From Euryarchaeota archaeon UBA106 (GTDB taxonomy: Archaea; Thermoplasmatota; Poseidoniia; Poseidoniales; Thalassarchaeaceae): DNA of 24,303 bases. Positions 1 to 11,700 of this stretch are shown one piece after another. Below the pieces are notes generated by a model. That model ran no database searches, was not told the DNA's origin, and saw only the letters and a program-made list of their open reading frames with translations. The stretch is from NCBI GenBank assembly GCA_002502365.1, contig DAOJ01000042.1:6390-30692 (forward strand), read 5' to 3'. Position numbers and translations under genes: made by a program. Every line of letters begins with the position of its first letter. Position 1 is the first letter of the stretch.

Positions 1-563
1 ACATCAGGAGTTAGCGTGACTGAAGCTAAACGAACTTCTTGATGGCCATAGGCAACTAGGCCAACCCAAATGTTCTCGGTGTTCTCATCGAACTCAAGGG
101 TGAACTGGCTACCATTCGTGTCTACAGGATCTGACCCCTCAGGAATCGCTTGACCACCATAAAACGAGTAACCCTCTGGTGCAAAAAATGTTGCACTAAA
201 AGAAACTCCAAAGTCAGAACCTGGAATTAAAACCGCAGAGCGATCAGGCTCTTCCCAATATCCATACCCAGCAAGTCCAGAAGGTGGGTTTTCAGATTGA
301 ATAGCGGAATCTCTTACATTCAAAATACCACCTTCTTCGACAATGACGCTCACCCCATCAGAAATCGTCATCGATAATCCATTGATGGTTAATTCACCGC
401 CTGAAACAATTCTCAAATTTTCTTCCAATGCCCTATCTTCAATCCATTCAATTTGCGAATCAACTACGATTTCTGAGTTCTGTGCTGAAACTGACAAAAC
501 ATTCACAGATGCTATTGAAAACATCAAAATCATAGTTAGAAGTATAGGTCTAGATTTCTTCAT
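1..563 (-). CDS. Secreted protein with beta-solenoid-like N-terminus, 3' end missing
   Basis: Reading leftward from an ATG at 563, the frame stays open for 187 codons to the left edge, so only the N-terminal part is present. It starts with a clear signal peptide: a basic start (MKKSRP), a hydrophobic core at residues 7-25 and a likely cleavage after SVSA at residue 27. Residues about 45-85 are short hydrophobic/Gly/Asn strands (ELTINGLSMTI, GVSVIVEEGGILNV), the pattern seen at the start of right-handed beta-helix exoproteins. The gene at 13762 begins its mature region in a similar way. GGGGG ends 5 nt before the ATG and may serve in ribosome binding. It is divergent from the CDP-archaeol synthase gene with only 25 bp between the longest starts. 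Export is well supported; function is unknown. Confidence 0.85.
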   Translation of the reverse strand, partial: MKKSRPILLTMILMFSIASVNVLSVSAQNSEIVVDSQIEWIEDRALEENLRIVSGGELTINGLSMTISDGVSVIVEEGGILNVRDSAIQSENPPSGLAGYGYWEEPDRSAVLIPGSDFGVSFSATFFAPEGYSFYGGQAIPEGSDPVDTNGSQFTLEFDENTENIWVGLVAYGHQEVRLASVTLTPD

Positions 564-588
564 TAATCCCCCGTGTAAGATGTAACGA

Positions 589-1341
589 ATGAAGGAATCG
601 GCGGTTTGTGCTTCAAACCGAGAGTTCTTTTCAGATGAGTACGTGGCCAAGGCAATGTCTAGTGCTGCCGACCTAGTTTATCCTGCCGGAAACACTGGGG
701 ATTTTTTGTTGAATGTCCTGACAGTTCTAATTTTGGTAGGGCCAGCATATCTGGCTAACACAGGAGCGATGTTATTTGGCAAATGGATACCCGATAAAGT
801 TGGCTTTAGCAATCACAAAATTGATGCTGGTAGAGTACATTCAGATGGAAATAGAATTCTTGGAGACGGTAAATCATGGGAAGGGTTGTTTGGTGGAGCA
901 GTTTTCTCTGCATTATTGATGATGCTTGCTCATTTCTTTTGGAAAGGAAATAGCGCGGAATCTGCAAGACCGTTCATAGACCCACTCGTGCTTGCAGATT
1001 CAACAGATTGGTTCTGGTTAGGAAATGAGTGGATTGCGGCGTTTATACTTGGATTCACTCTAGGATTTGCTTGTATGCTAGGGGACATGGCGGGTTCTTT
1101 TGTCAAGCGCAGACAAGGTCACAAAAGAGAGGGTGAAGTTAGTTCCAAAGCACCCTTACTAGACACCTTACCTTTTGCCATTTTCATTTTTATTGCAGCC
1201 GTACTACTATTCAGAGATCAAGTATTGATGCATGAGGATTTTACTTCATCGATTTTTGCAATAATAATTTTCACGCCAATCATTCATCGTTCTTTCAATA
1301 TGTTAGGCTACAAGCTAGGATTGAAGTCAGTGCCATATTAA
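589..1341 (+). CDS. carS: CDP-archaeol synthase (CTP:2,3-di-O-geranylgeranylglycerol-1-phosphate cytidyltransferase)
   Basis: Predicted integral membrane enzyme that activates digeranylgeranylglycerol phosphate with CTP to give CDP-archaeol, the precursor to which polar head groups are added in archaeal phospholipids. The family signature is clear: a first membrane segment running into GPAYLANTGAMLFGK (about 51-65), the loop LGDGKSWEGLFGG (91-103), and the GDMAGSFVKRRQG loop (165-177) followed by the LLDTLPF segment and two more hydrophobic helices. These match the CarS/DUF46 family in order and spacing, although at 250 residues it is somewhat longer than many homologues. The start is uncertain. 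The ATG at 589 gives a 22-residue polar extension and only 25 bp to the divergent gene. The ATG at 655 (MSSAADLVYP) would leave 91 bp and start close to the usual position before the first membrane helix. Confidence 0.93.
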   Translation: MKESAVCASNREFFSDEYVAKAMSSAADLVYPAGNTGDFLLNVLTVLILVGPAYLANTGAMLFGKWIPDKVGFSNHKIDAGRVHSDGNRILGDGKSWEGLFGGAVFSALLMMLAHFFWKGNSAESARPFIDPLVLADSTDWFWLGNEWIAAFILGFTLGFACMLGDMAGSFVKRRQGHKREGEVSSKAPLLDTLPFAIFIFIAAVLLFRDQVLMHEDFTSSIFAIIIFTPIIHRSFNMLGYKLGLKSVPY

Positions 1342-1365
1342 TTCCATATTTCCTAATTTTGAATG

Positions 1366-1375
1366 AGATATAAGT
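1366..1375 (+). promoter_or_regulatory. Candidate TATA box before purD
   Basis: The sequence agatataagt lies about 45 nt before the purD ATG at 1414, in the 72-bp gap after the CDP-archaeol synthase gene. A start of transcription 24-27 nt further on would give a leader of roughly 15-20 nt. The assignment rests on AT-rich composition and spacing only. Confidence 0.4.
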
Positions 1376-1413
1376 TCGGAATGAATTATCACTTAGAGTA
1401 ATTGCCATTTGAT

Positions 1414-2682
1414 ATGAGCGGCATTAGGGTACTTATCGTGGGGTCAGGCGGTAGAGAACATGCTCTTGCAATTGGTTTAGCAAATAGCCCATCAGTTGAC
1501 CAAATCCATACTTGCCCCGGAAATGCTGGAACTTCTGAAATTGGCACAAATCATGATGTTTCCTCAAATGACATAGAAGCTATTCTGAAACTAGCAAAAG
1601 AGTTAGCCATCGGACTTGTAGTAGTTGGGCCTGAAGCGCCTCTTGTTTCTGGACTTTCTGATTTGCTTAGAGAAAATGGAATACCTAGTTTTGGCCCTCA
1701 TTCCAAAGGTGCTGAACTTGAAGGTTCAAAACTACATGCGAAAAGAATAATGGAAGAATTAGGAATACCAACAGGAGGCGTTCAGGTCTTAACCGATGAA
1801 TCCGATATTGATTCTGCACTTGCCAGTTTTCCTCCACCTTGGGTGATTAAGAGGGATGTTTTAGCCGCGGGCAAGGGTGTAGTTGTCACGGAAAATATAG
1901 ATGAGGCTAAGAAATTCATTTCAGACTCTATTTCTACCGATAAATTCGTGTTATTGGAAGAATTTCTTCATGGCGAGGAAGCCTCTATGTTGGTAATAAT
2001 GGACGAATCGGGATTCATATGCCTCCCTGCAAGTCAAGATCACAAAAGAGTGGGAAATGGAGATACTGGTCCAAACACCGGTGGTATGGGTGCGTATGCT
2101 CCAGCTCCTGTGGTTTCTGAAGTTGTGAAACAAAGAGTCATCGAGAATATTGTTAATCCAATGCACCACTATCTAAAAAATCAAAATATTCCATATCGAG
2201 GTGTTTTGTATGTTGGCTTGATGATAGACGATGACGGCTACCCAAACGTAGTTGAGTATAATGTTAGATTCGGTGACCCAGAAACCCAAGTGACGATTCC
2301 TTTGATAGAATCTGACCTTGGATTAATGCTATTGGCAGCATCTGAAGGTAGGTTGGATGAAATAGAACCTCGATTTTCTAACAAGTCTGCAGTAACCGTA
2401 GTTTTGGCGTCTGAGGGATATCCTGGTCCCTCAAATATTGGAAGAGAAATTAAAGGCGAATCCGTTAGGATTGAAGACGTTGATAAAACTGCTTTTGTGC
2501 ATCAGGCGGGTACTCTCAGGGGAGAAGGAGGAGTTTTACTTTCAAACGGAGGAAGAGTACTATCTTCAACCGGGATTGCAAACGATTTACCTACCGCTGT
2601 AAAGGCCGCCTATGATGTGATGAATGAAATCCAATTGGAGGGTTCACATTATCGAACTGATATTGCTTATCGGGCTCTCTGA
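1414..2682 (+). CDS. purD: Phosphoribosylamine--glycine ligase (GAR synthetase)
   Basis: Catalyses the second step of de novo purine synthesis: 5-phosphoribosylamine + glycine + ATP give glycinamide ribonucleotide. It is a soluble ATP-grasp enzyme of 422 residues, the usual length for monofunctional PurD. The N-terminal domain opens with VLIVGSGGREHALA. The ATP-grasp core shows the AAGKGVVV nucleotide loop, the GPNTGGMGAYAPAP substrate loop and the metal-binding VEYNVRFGDPETQ segment. The C-terminal domain is complete. The start is placed at the ATG (MSGIRVLIVG), because family members begin only a few residues before the GSGGREHA loop; a TTG four codons upstream at 1402 is less likely. No other pur genes lie nearby, so it appears to stand alone between two membrane-protein genes. 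Confidence 0.97.
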   Translation: MSGIRVLIVGSGGREHALAIGLANSPSVDQIHTCPGNAGTSEIGTNHDVSSNDIEAILKLAKELAIGLVVVGPEAPLVSGLSDLLRENGIPSFGPHSKGAELEGSKLHAKRIMEELGIPTGGVQVLTDESDIDSALASFPPPWVIKRDVLAAGKGVVVTENIDEAKKFISDSISTDKFVLLEEFLHGEEASMLVIMDESGFICLPASQDHKRVGNGDTGPNTGGMGAYAPAPVVSEVVKQRVIENIVNPMHHYLKNQNIPYRGVLYVGLMIDDDGYPNVVEYNVRFGDPETQVTIPLIESDLGLMLLAASEGRLDEIEPRFSNKSAVTVVLASEGYPGPSNIGREIKGESVRIEDVDKTAFVHQAGTLRGEGGVLLSNGGRVLSSTGIANDLPTAVKAAYDVMNEIQLEGSHYRTDIAYRAL

Positions 2683-2706
2683 ATCAATTTTCATCGATGA
2701 TAGCCC

Positions 2707-2721
2707 CGCTACTACGTAGCG
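2707..2721 (+). terminator. Small perfect hairpin after purD
   Basis: CGCTAC and GTAGCG form a perfect 6-bp stem with a 3-nt loop, starting 25 nt after the purD stop. No T-tract follows, so a termination role is uncertain; it could equally be part of the upstream region of the next gene. Confidence 0.3.
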
Positions 2722-2736
2722 TATATGCCGAGAACG

Positions 2737-2746
2737 GTTATAACAC
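2737..2746 (+). promoter_or_regulatory. Candidate TATA box before the oligosaccharyltransferase gene
   Basis: The sequence ggttataaca is centred about 52 nt before the ATG at 2793, which would give a leader of roughly 25-30 nt. A second weaker match (gtatatgc, 2721-2728) lies just upstream. The 110-bp gap holds no gene and no tRNA-like fold. Confidence 0.4.
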
Positions 2747-2792
2747 AAGTTCAGGTCGCCGCGCTGCTGAGCCTTTAGGCTGCAAGTAGAAG

Positions 2793-5700
2793 ATGATGAA
2801 AATGTCTTATGAAAACGGGAATGCAAAGGGTGTTAGTCAGTACATTAGTCTGGCTTCTGCTCCGGTGATCATAGCCGGCTTATTGCTGCTATTTTTCTCC
2901 GCTACAGCCCTTGCAGATGATGCGATGATTGACACAGGAAAGTTGGTTATCCTTCCCGTAGCGGCCGCATTAGCGGCTGTCTTGGGAAGGATTTGGGTAT
3001 CTGTTATTCCTGATGATTCACCGGTAAAGAAAACACCGCTATTCGTATTGATTTTTGCAATCGCACCAATTCTTCTAGAAATTCTTGGTTTTATTGATGC
3101 CATTCTAGCAACAACATTCGCTTTTACCGCAATTTCGACTCTAGTTTTGGTTAAATCAAACAGAAATGAAGAAGCAACTATCCTGCTAACAATGGTTGCC
3201 GGATTCCATGTATCGGTTGCCTATGCAGCCTCAATGCCTGACCTAATCGTACCTGAAGGAGAAACACTCCAGAACGTGCTTATTGATGTTCAGAGGGCAG
3301 GCATTGCCGCTAATTTCTTCTCATTTTATGTGGCCTCATTGATGCTGGGAACAATTCTTTCCATTGCATTTAGGGGGACTCTCTACGACGGAGGAAATGG
3401 TTCATTTTTCCGAAGAATTCCAAATAAATTCAATATTCTTGAGAACCGTGATTTGACCATAACAGGATTTGTTTTGTTAATTGTCAATTTGATTCCTCTC
3501 TTTTCATCAGCAATGATATCTGATGCAGTTACTTTTGAAGAACATCATTATCTTGGGAATGTTTGGGCATTAGCCACCTCGATTATCGTGATGTTTGTGT
3601 CCTTCTGTAGGGCAGAAAGATGGCACGTATTAGGGTCAGTAGTTGCCGTAAATTGGTTCATTTACACTTTATCCCACTTAGTTGAAATTGGAATTTCACC
3701 ACCTTCTCAATTAGAATTCCTAGCAGGAAACGATTTCAGCGGAGCATTTTCTTGGCTTTTCATTACCTTTTGGCTGAATGTACTAGTCATTATGCTAGCT
3801 TCTAGCGGAAGATTTGGTGAAATTGCACCAAGAAGAGAGCCCAGTGAATTCAGACTCTGGTGGAATGATAACTCATATACGATTTTGGTCGGTTCAGCAG
3901 TAATTGTTGGTCTTCTAATCCGAACGGGATGGAATGTTCTACCGGCAATGAATGCTAACATTACCGGACTCTGGGATATGACTGGAGGATCCGATCCTTG
4001 GTACATGAAAAGGGTTGTAGACTACATTGTAGCAGAGCAATCTCACTTTATTTTCGATGCTGACCGTTCTTACCCAAGAGGTGGAATTAATCCGAGACCA
4101 CCTCTGTTCTCATGGTGCTTAGCCCTAGGTGGACTTGCTCTACATTGGCTAACTGGTATCGCAGCAGATGATGTTGTATGGTGGTCAGTTGCCGGATTGC
4201 CGGCTATTTTCGGAGCACTGATTATTCTACCTGTTGCTGGAATCGCAAACCGAATGCACAGCGCTCAGGCAGGAATAATTGCTGCATGGTTGATGGCACT
4301 AATGCCGGGCCACATTAGCCACTCTACTTTTGGATTGGCTGATCACGATTCCTTCGCATTGCTGTTCCTTACCTTGGCATTCTATTTCTGGGTTCGAGCT
4401 CTAGCAGAGATTGGTAGCGAACGAGTTTTCCGTAATCCAAGTCCAAATCCATTGTACTTAGTTGCCGGAATTCGAGAAATGTGGAACCGTAATCCAAAGA
4501 TGATGTCATTTGCAACCTTGGCAGGAATCAGTTTCTCCACTGTCGCTTTGGGTTGGAAAGGGTTTGTATACGGTCCTGGAATTCTTTTCCTCGCCTTTTC
4601 ATTCCAAATCATCCTCAATATGTTCCGCCGCCGAGATAGTCTACCTCTGACTTCGGCTGCGCTACAGATGATGTTGACTACTTTCCTAATTCCTCTTCCT
4701 TTCTACATCTGGCCCGGTATGAATTTGCTGTGGGCTCCAAGCGGATTCCAACCTATGTTCTACATCGTAGGGTTTACATTTGCTCTAGGTTGGGTCGCTT
4801 CTAGCTTCAGAGACAAACCATGGTTACTTGTTTTAGGTAGTGGAGCGGTACTATTCGGCGGTATTCTTTCAGCACTATGGGTGCTTCAATCTATGGAATA
4901 CTATGATGGATGGGATATTCTATTCACTGGAGGTTTCTACTTTTCAAAGAACAAAATTTTCGGAACTATTGGAGAGGCTCAAGCTCCGAGTCGAGGAGTG
5001 TTATTCGCGTCATTTGGCCCTATAGTATCACTTATCGCAATCGGATATTCCTTTGTAATGATATGGCGAGGTGCGAGGGAAGAGAAACAGAGCCTATCCT
5101 TGGTCGGACTATGGGTTATTATTGCTACATACATGGCTTGGAGTGCAGGCCGATTCATCCTAAATGCGACCCCTGCGATGGCAGTTGCGGGAGCAATAGG
5201 AATAGCTGCTCTCTGGAAGATGGCAGATTTCTCAGAATTAGTCAAAGAATGGCGTCGCGCTGGAATAGGGACACCCAGAGCTCGCTTCCGCTCAGCGAGA
5301 ATTGCTGGTACAAAGAAACCAATGATTCCAGCCTTGATTTTGGTATTTATGTTAGTTGCAACCCAACATGCAACATACGGAATAGATTCTGGTATCCCCC
5401 GAGGAGACTCTGCTTCCGGTGATGTTGATCAGGTCATATATGACATAACACCTGATGTTATGAGATACGACATAGCAGGAATTTCTCTCCTTGACAATAG
5501 TGCTTACAACCCATCTGCAAATTGCGGTAATGGCTGTTGGTACATGGGGACATTTGGCCCCGGTTTCAATGGAGGTGGCTGGAATATGGCTTATGAGTGG
5601 CTTTCACAACAAGATTCTGACGACACTTTCAGTGAAAGACCTGCATTCGTCTCATGGTGGGACTATGGATTCCAAGCATTAGACTCAGGGGAACATCCTA

Positions 5701-8700
5701 CCGTTGCTGACAACTTCCAGTCGGGTATCCCTCATAGTGGTGCTATGTTGTTGTCGTCAGGTCAAGAAGATACACTGGCTATGTTTATCGCTACATTAGC
5801 ACAAGGTGATAAACAGTATTCAGATGATGGAATGTTTACAGATTCATTCTCAGACGTAATACTGAACCATCTAACAACAGATCAGAAAGAAGAATTTGAA
5901 AGAATTCTTTCTATTGGCCCCGGTGATAAGCAGTTGGTAATTGACCGTTCATTGACATTGGTTTATCAAAACGTTCAGGAGATTCAGGATTCCACCTTCA
6001 CAGGTGGAAACATGAAAATCACAACCGACTTAATGCGCGGTTATGCTTTGGATAGTGATGGAATCCCTATGCAGGAAGAAATGTGGTACGTTTTCAAAGA
6101 TGGCAAGCAAATCGGTAATGCCACATCTAACGAGACTTCAGCTAAGTCTATCTTTGACGAAGCACGTGGCTCCAGCCAACCATATAAGGAAGATATAACC
6201 CATTACGAGATAGGTGGATACAGATACACTGCAGACTTAATCGAAGACTTCGATGATGTTTCAACTAATCTTCACCGACAAAATGCAAAATTAGGCCTCT
6301 CTCGTGCATTCTTGACTTCTGCTTTAACACTAGATGAGTTGGTTGAATTATACCACGACATAACCACCACTGTCGAATATGAAGTTCAGAGTTATGATGG
6401 CAGTTTAGGAGATATGATTACTCGAAATAATGACATCAGGTACTTTGCGGTAGACGACAGGTTGTACCCATTAGGAGGTGCCTATTATGCTGACCAAAGT
6501 TATCACCGAGGTCAGACCACGGGTATTTTCTATGCACCTACTACACTATCAGGACTCGATCCAGACCACTACATAGAGTCTGTTTATCAAACCCAAAGAG
6601 GCGATAGACCTACAGTTTACATGAGCGCAGAGCGCTTCGAACAAGAATCCATGTCAGATATTGTAAAACAGCAGTCTGGAGCCATGGAAGATTCTAGTGA
6701 TATGATTCAATTGGTGGATATAGAATATCAGCAAACTGAATCTTTCTTCGAAACGATGATCGCTAGAATTTACGTAGGATACGGAACCTCGACATTGGGT
6801 CTTGAAGATGACCCCTCTCAACCAGGCCCTACTTGGGCCATTAGTGGCACTCCAGGTTCTCCATTAGAGAACGCCTTCCCTCTTCCAGGTGCAATGATGA
6901 ATCACTTTGTTATCGCAAATTGGTACGATGATGGAACTGATTCACCAGATGATGACAATAACAGTATTCCTGACATATTTGATGGAGGTTATGCAGCAAT
7001 AGGTCGAGCAAACACCAATGTTAAGGTAGTCAAGTATTACAGTGGCGCAACCCTTGAAGGAACAGTCGAATTAGATGGTATTGGTCCTGTTCCTAATGCA
7101 AGAATCCTAATTGAAAGAGATGCTTTCAGTGGCGAAGAGATCGTTGATATCAACGGCTCCGTAACCGATCAAGATCTCAGAACATATTGGGTCCCAATTG
7201 GAACTGTAGATGCTGACGAAAACGGTGAATATTCCTTTACCGTCCCTGCAGGTAAAATCAGAGTTTCAGCATTCTTTGGAGAACCAGATTTGAAATCTGC
7301 TCGTACTCAATTATCTACTGGCTCCGGAGGAATGCTTCAGGACGTGGCAACTGAGCATACTAATGGTATCAGGAATGTCAACCTAATAACCGGGATTTTA
7401 GGTAATGTCTCTGGTTCACAATGGCTTTCAGAAACCATAGTTAATGTCTCTGGAGAAGCCGGCCATTCTAATGGTCAAATTAACGTAAATGCGGACATTA
7501 TTGTCGAACCGTCTTTTGCAACCGGTCGATTAGTTTGGAATGGCGCAGGTGATTTTGATGGAGAAGCAATTACAAATGCACTTGTAGAATTGACACCTTC
7601 TTGGGATCAAGTAATGATGCAGCCAATAATACTCGAAACCTCAACAGGTAGTGTAACCGGTCCAGATCTATCCTTCCAAGGAATTGGGCAAGCTACCTTC
7701 ACTGGAGAAGGAGAGGTAATCAGTAATGGACTAATGACAGTTACAGACTTTGTCGGCACTCATGAACAAAAAATTCTGAATGGTCATAGCCTAGAAGGTT
7801 CTGGTGAATTTAGTGGAATTGGAACCCTTCAAGGCTCTGTTGATGATGTTGAAATTATAGATGGTCCTTGTAATGAAAATGGAACCATGCCTGAAAATTT
7901 CTCAGTATGTTCACATTCAGATGGTTCATACCTCATTGATGGTACAATAAATGCAACAGGTAAATTCACTTCAAATGGCACCTCAACATTCCTACAAGAG
8001 CACAATGGCTCTTCCTTAATTGGCTCAGGAATTTTCAAAGTGGATGATTCTGATGAGAATCGTGAGTCATTCGGAACCCTGAATGGTACAGGAACTTTCA
8101 CGGGTGAAGGTGTATTTAGTGGCCCAATGGTCCAAGCCGGTACATTCCATTTAACCAATGCAATTCCGGGAAATTATGACGTCGCAATTCTATTCGAAGA
8201 TGGAACAAGAGTTGCAATTAATGACGGATTCACTGTGCCATTCACAGGTGTCCCATCCCTCTACGAAATAGACGTCGCTGGAGGTATGATATCTGGAGTT
8301 CTAATTGACGAAGATGGCGATCCAATTTCATCTACTGTTTCCATGAATATCTTATCCTCTGAAAATAACACATATCCTGGAGAATGTGCTGAGCTGATGT
8401 TTGCACCATGTTATATCACTACTGATGAGGACGGGTTCTTTGAGTTTGGACCAGTTCTTCCAGGGGAATATATCTTTGAATTAGACATGGATAATGATGG
8501 ATTCAATGAGTTAGAGTTGATTCATGAGTTTGAAGCAGATATGGACTCTGAGGTTACTTTCCCAAGCACTGTCCCAAATGTTTACGATTTAACCTTCACA
8601 CTTACCCAAATTATTAATGGTTCAGAATCTCCGGTTGAGAATGAAACAATTACTCTATCGAGTGGTGATAGCAATAATCCTCCTGTGCAGGCGATTTTCG

Positions 8701-11700
8701 ATAATGAATCAGGTAATTATCTAGTTGAGTTGCCCGAGGGTGAATGGATACTAAGTCATACCTTAAGTGATTCAGAGCAACTTTGGGAGCAGATTGATAT
8801 TGATTCAGATGTCACAAAATCATATCAGTTCCGAGAATCTCTAAATGTAGTTGGGACTGTATATTATGACACTAATTCCGACACCCCTGTATCAGACGAT
8901 ATTATTCAGGCAGAGATTGTTGATTTCACAGATATAGAGTTTTATTGGGATGAGTTCAAAACCACTGCTACAACAAATTCGGAGGGTATATTCAATGTTG
9001 TATTACCTCTCGGGGCTGTCGTAGATGCTGTGGTATTTGGAAATGTATTGAATGTAGTTAATGGAACCCGCTTTACTGTTGAAGAGGGTATGCAGAACAT
9101 AACTATGGTGGCCCGTCCGGGAAGCGATGTAACGGGAACATTGAATGTCAACAGATTGGGCAACCTTTACACATCACAATTTGGAGGTTGGGAATCAGTA
9201 ATAGTCAATGCAATGGAAGAATCTACTAATACTGTATGGCACATTGAGGTTAACGAATTAGGTACATTTAGTACTATTTTACCTCAAGGAAATTGGACAT
9301 TCTCGACTAATTTGGAGTGGTTAAATTCCTCAGATGCTACACTCGAGGTAAATGGAAGCAACGACTTTGTGGAGATTTATCTTTATCCTGAAGATTCCTA
9401 TGTCGAGATAGACTTTTTCCTTGATGAGAATGGAAATAATGACGTAGAAAATGGAACGCCAGTTGAGTATGAATTTTCCATCGTCCCTGTTGATAATTCC
9501 GTCGGATTAACAACACAAGTGAATTCCAATGGAACAGAGTGGGTCGACGAGGGACTTGCCCGAGTTCCTATTGAAGCAGGATCTTATCGTATTGATGTAC
9601 AAATATCAGATGCACGTGCTGGTGATTTGTTCGGCACACGAATATTGTCTGGTGATACGTATTTCGAAGTCGGCTTCGGTGGTGAGATTGTAACTCGATC
9701 TATTGGTTTTGACCCTGAGTGGAGAGTTAATCTATCATTTGTCAATGAGACATATGGTCCACTGGTAGATCAGCAAATTCGCCTAATCAATGTAGATGAT
9801 ACGGGGCAAATTATCACCAGAAAGACAGATATAAACGGTACACTGATTGACCACCTTCCTGAAGGAGATTGGATTATTGTTGTTGATTCAATAAGAACTG
9901 GAGAAGGAGTTATTGAAGGCGCACGAACTAAAATTAATGTCTCAAACCAAACAGCGACTGACTCAAATACAATTACTACCAGCGAATTATCTTCCTTTTC
10001 AATAAAAATTACTGACGAAAATGGCACATTCTTGGAAAATATGAACTTGAAACTTACTTCCAATGATGATCTTGGTTTAGTTTACCTTGACTCAACAGAT
10101 GGGTCGGGTACAACTTCTGGTTCAATAACCCCAGGTTCTTGGAATGTAGAATTAAATCATACGGAAGTTGACACTCGTTATTTGATTGAATCAATCGAAT
10201 TATCAGATGGAGGTCTGATACCTGGAGACAATGGACTTATCGAAATTGTAGCTTCCACATACTACATGTTCTCTGGAGATGTTTTCTGGGATCACAATGA
10301 TGATAATGATTCTGATGTAGGCGAAGGAGTTCCCGAAGTCAACATATTAATGTCCAGTGAAAGTCATGACAACTTGTCGTACATCACTGATGCTAGTGGT
10401 CAATGGAGTGTCTTCGTTCCAGCGGGTACAACTTGGCAAATCTTCACCAATAGAACTGGTTTCGCCGAAGAAATCAAGTCTATATCGATGGATTCTCCCA
10501 ATTCTGTAGAAATTGAATTGACTGCTGGATATGTGGAAATAGCTGGTAATATCAGTCATTCAGATCTAGCCAATATTGGCGAAGATGTCGAATTGATACT
10601 AATTCCAGCCGAAGGAATGGTACGAGATAGAGTTGTACCCAACAAAGTATACGAAGATGGAGTTTGGAACGGTCAATGGAATGCTTCTGTAGAACCAGGT
10701 CGATGGATTATAAGAGCAACACTTGAATCTTCAAACCTAGTTGGTATGGCTAGTATTGAAGCTGACATCAGTGATGGTGGGAATGTTGACCTCGAGTTAG
10801 TTTACGGAGGATGGTTATATCTTACAACAACTTGGGTTGATACAAACGGTAGTCAACATCATGCATCAGATGTTGATATTGAATCGGCAGACATAATTGG
10901 AGATGTCGAATTCACATTGTCTTCAGGTGCCGGTGTGAGTTGGGACGAAATATTGGATGAACAAGGAGAAATTTCTGTACTAATGCCAAGCGGACTAATA
11001 GAAGTAGAGGGGGCTTTCTCTGTAGATCAAGTGGATCGAATTATGGAATATACCGCCTCGAAATCAATTAGTTTACCAAGTTCCGGAACAGACTTGAAAG
11101 CATCACTTAATCAAGAATTAATATTCAGTCGAATATCGAATCATACAATAAATGTAACAATCATTGAGGTGACAGGTGGAGTTCTCTCTAATGAGGGTGA
11201 TTTCGAAGATATTGTCGCTAGTGTTGCAGACGAAGGTGAATATACTCCAATAGAATTCACAATGGAGTTAGATTATCTTGGCCATGAATCGATATCAAGC
11301 TATACATTTTCAGGTAATATCGCTGGTTCCGACGGCCAATATTGGTTAGTAGAGGCTTGGGATTCGAATGAGGAAAATTGGACTACGAATTTTATGTTTG
11401 AGTTCGGATTGGATAGTAATAATAGCACTACCACTAACCTTAGAATAAAAGTTACACCAGCCAATATTTCGACGGCTCAATCGCTAACAAACGGTCATTC
11501 TGTTAATTTAATTTTCAATTCTGAAGATGGTTATCAATTTAATCAAGAAGTAGTGATTCGAATTCCGCAGATACACGATTTCAACCTCCGTGAACCATTG
11601 ATGGATGTTTACGGAATTAGACCCGGAGAAGAATTGGCTATTCCTATCCTTTTCACAAATACTGGTAATGGTGATGAAAGATATGAAATTGAATTCGATG

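Noticed and set aside
343..585. Plus-strand open frame of 80 codons
   Set aside because: It lies antisense to the secreted-protein gene on the minus strand, which has a clear signal peptide and extends to the window edge; the plus-strand product has no recognisable feature.
2683..2792. Possible tRNA or small RNA in the gap before the oligosaccharyltransferase gene
   Set aside because: The gap has small hairpins but no acceptor stem, T-loop consensus or cloverleaf arrangement.
4910..5422. 170-codon plus frame within the oligosaccharyltransferase gene
   Set aside because: It is an alternative frame of the membrane core containing the TIGE motif; the product is Cys/Arg-rich and has no domain character.
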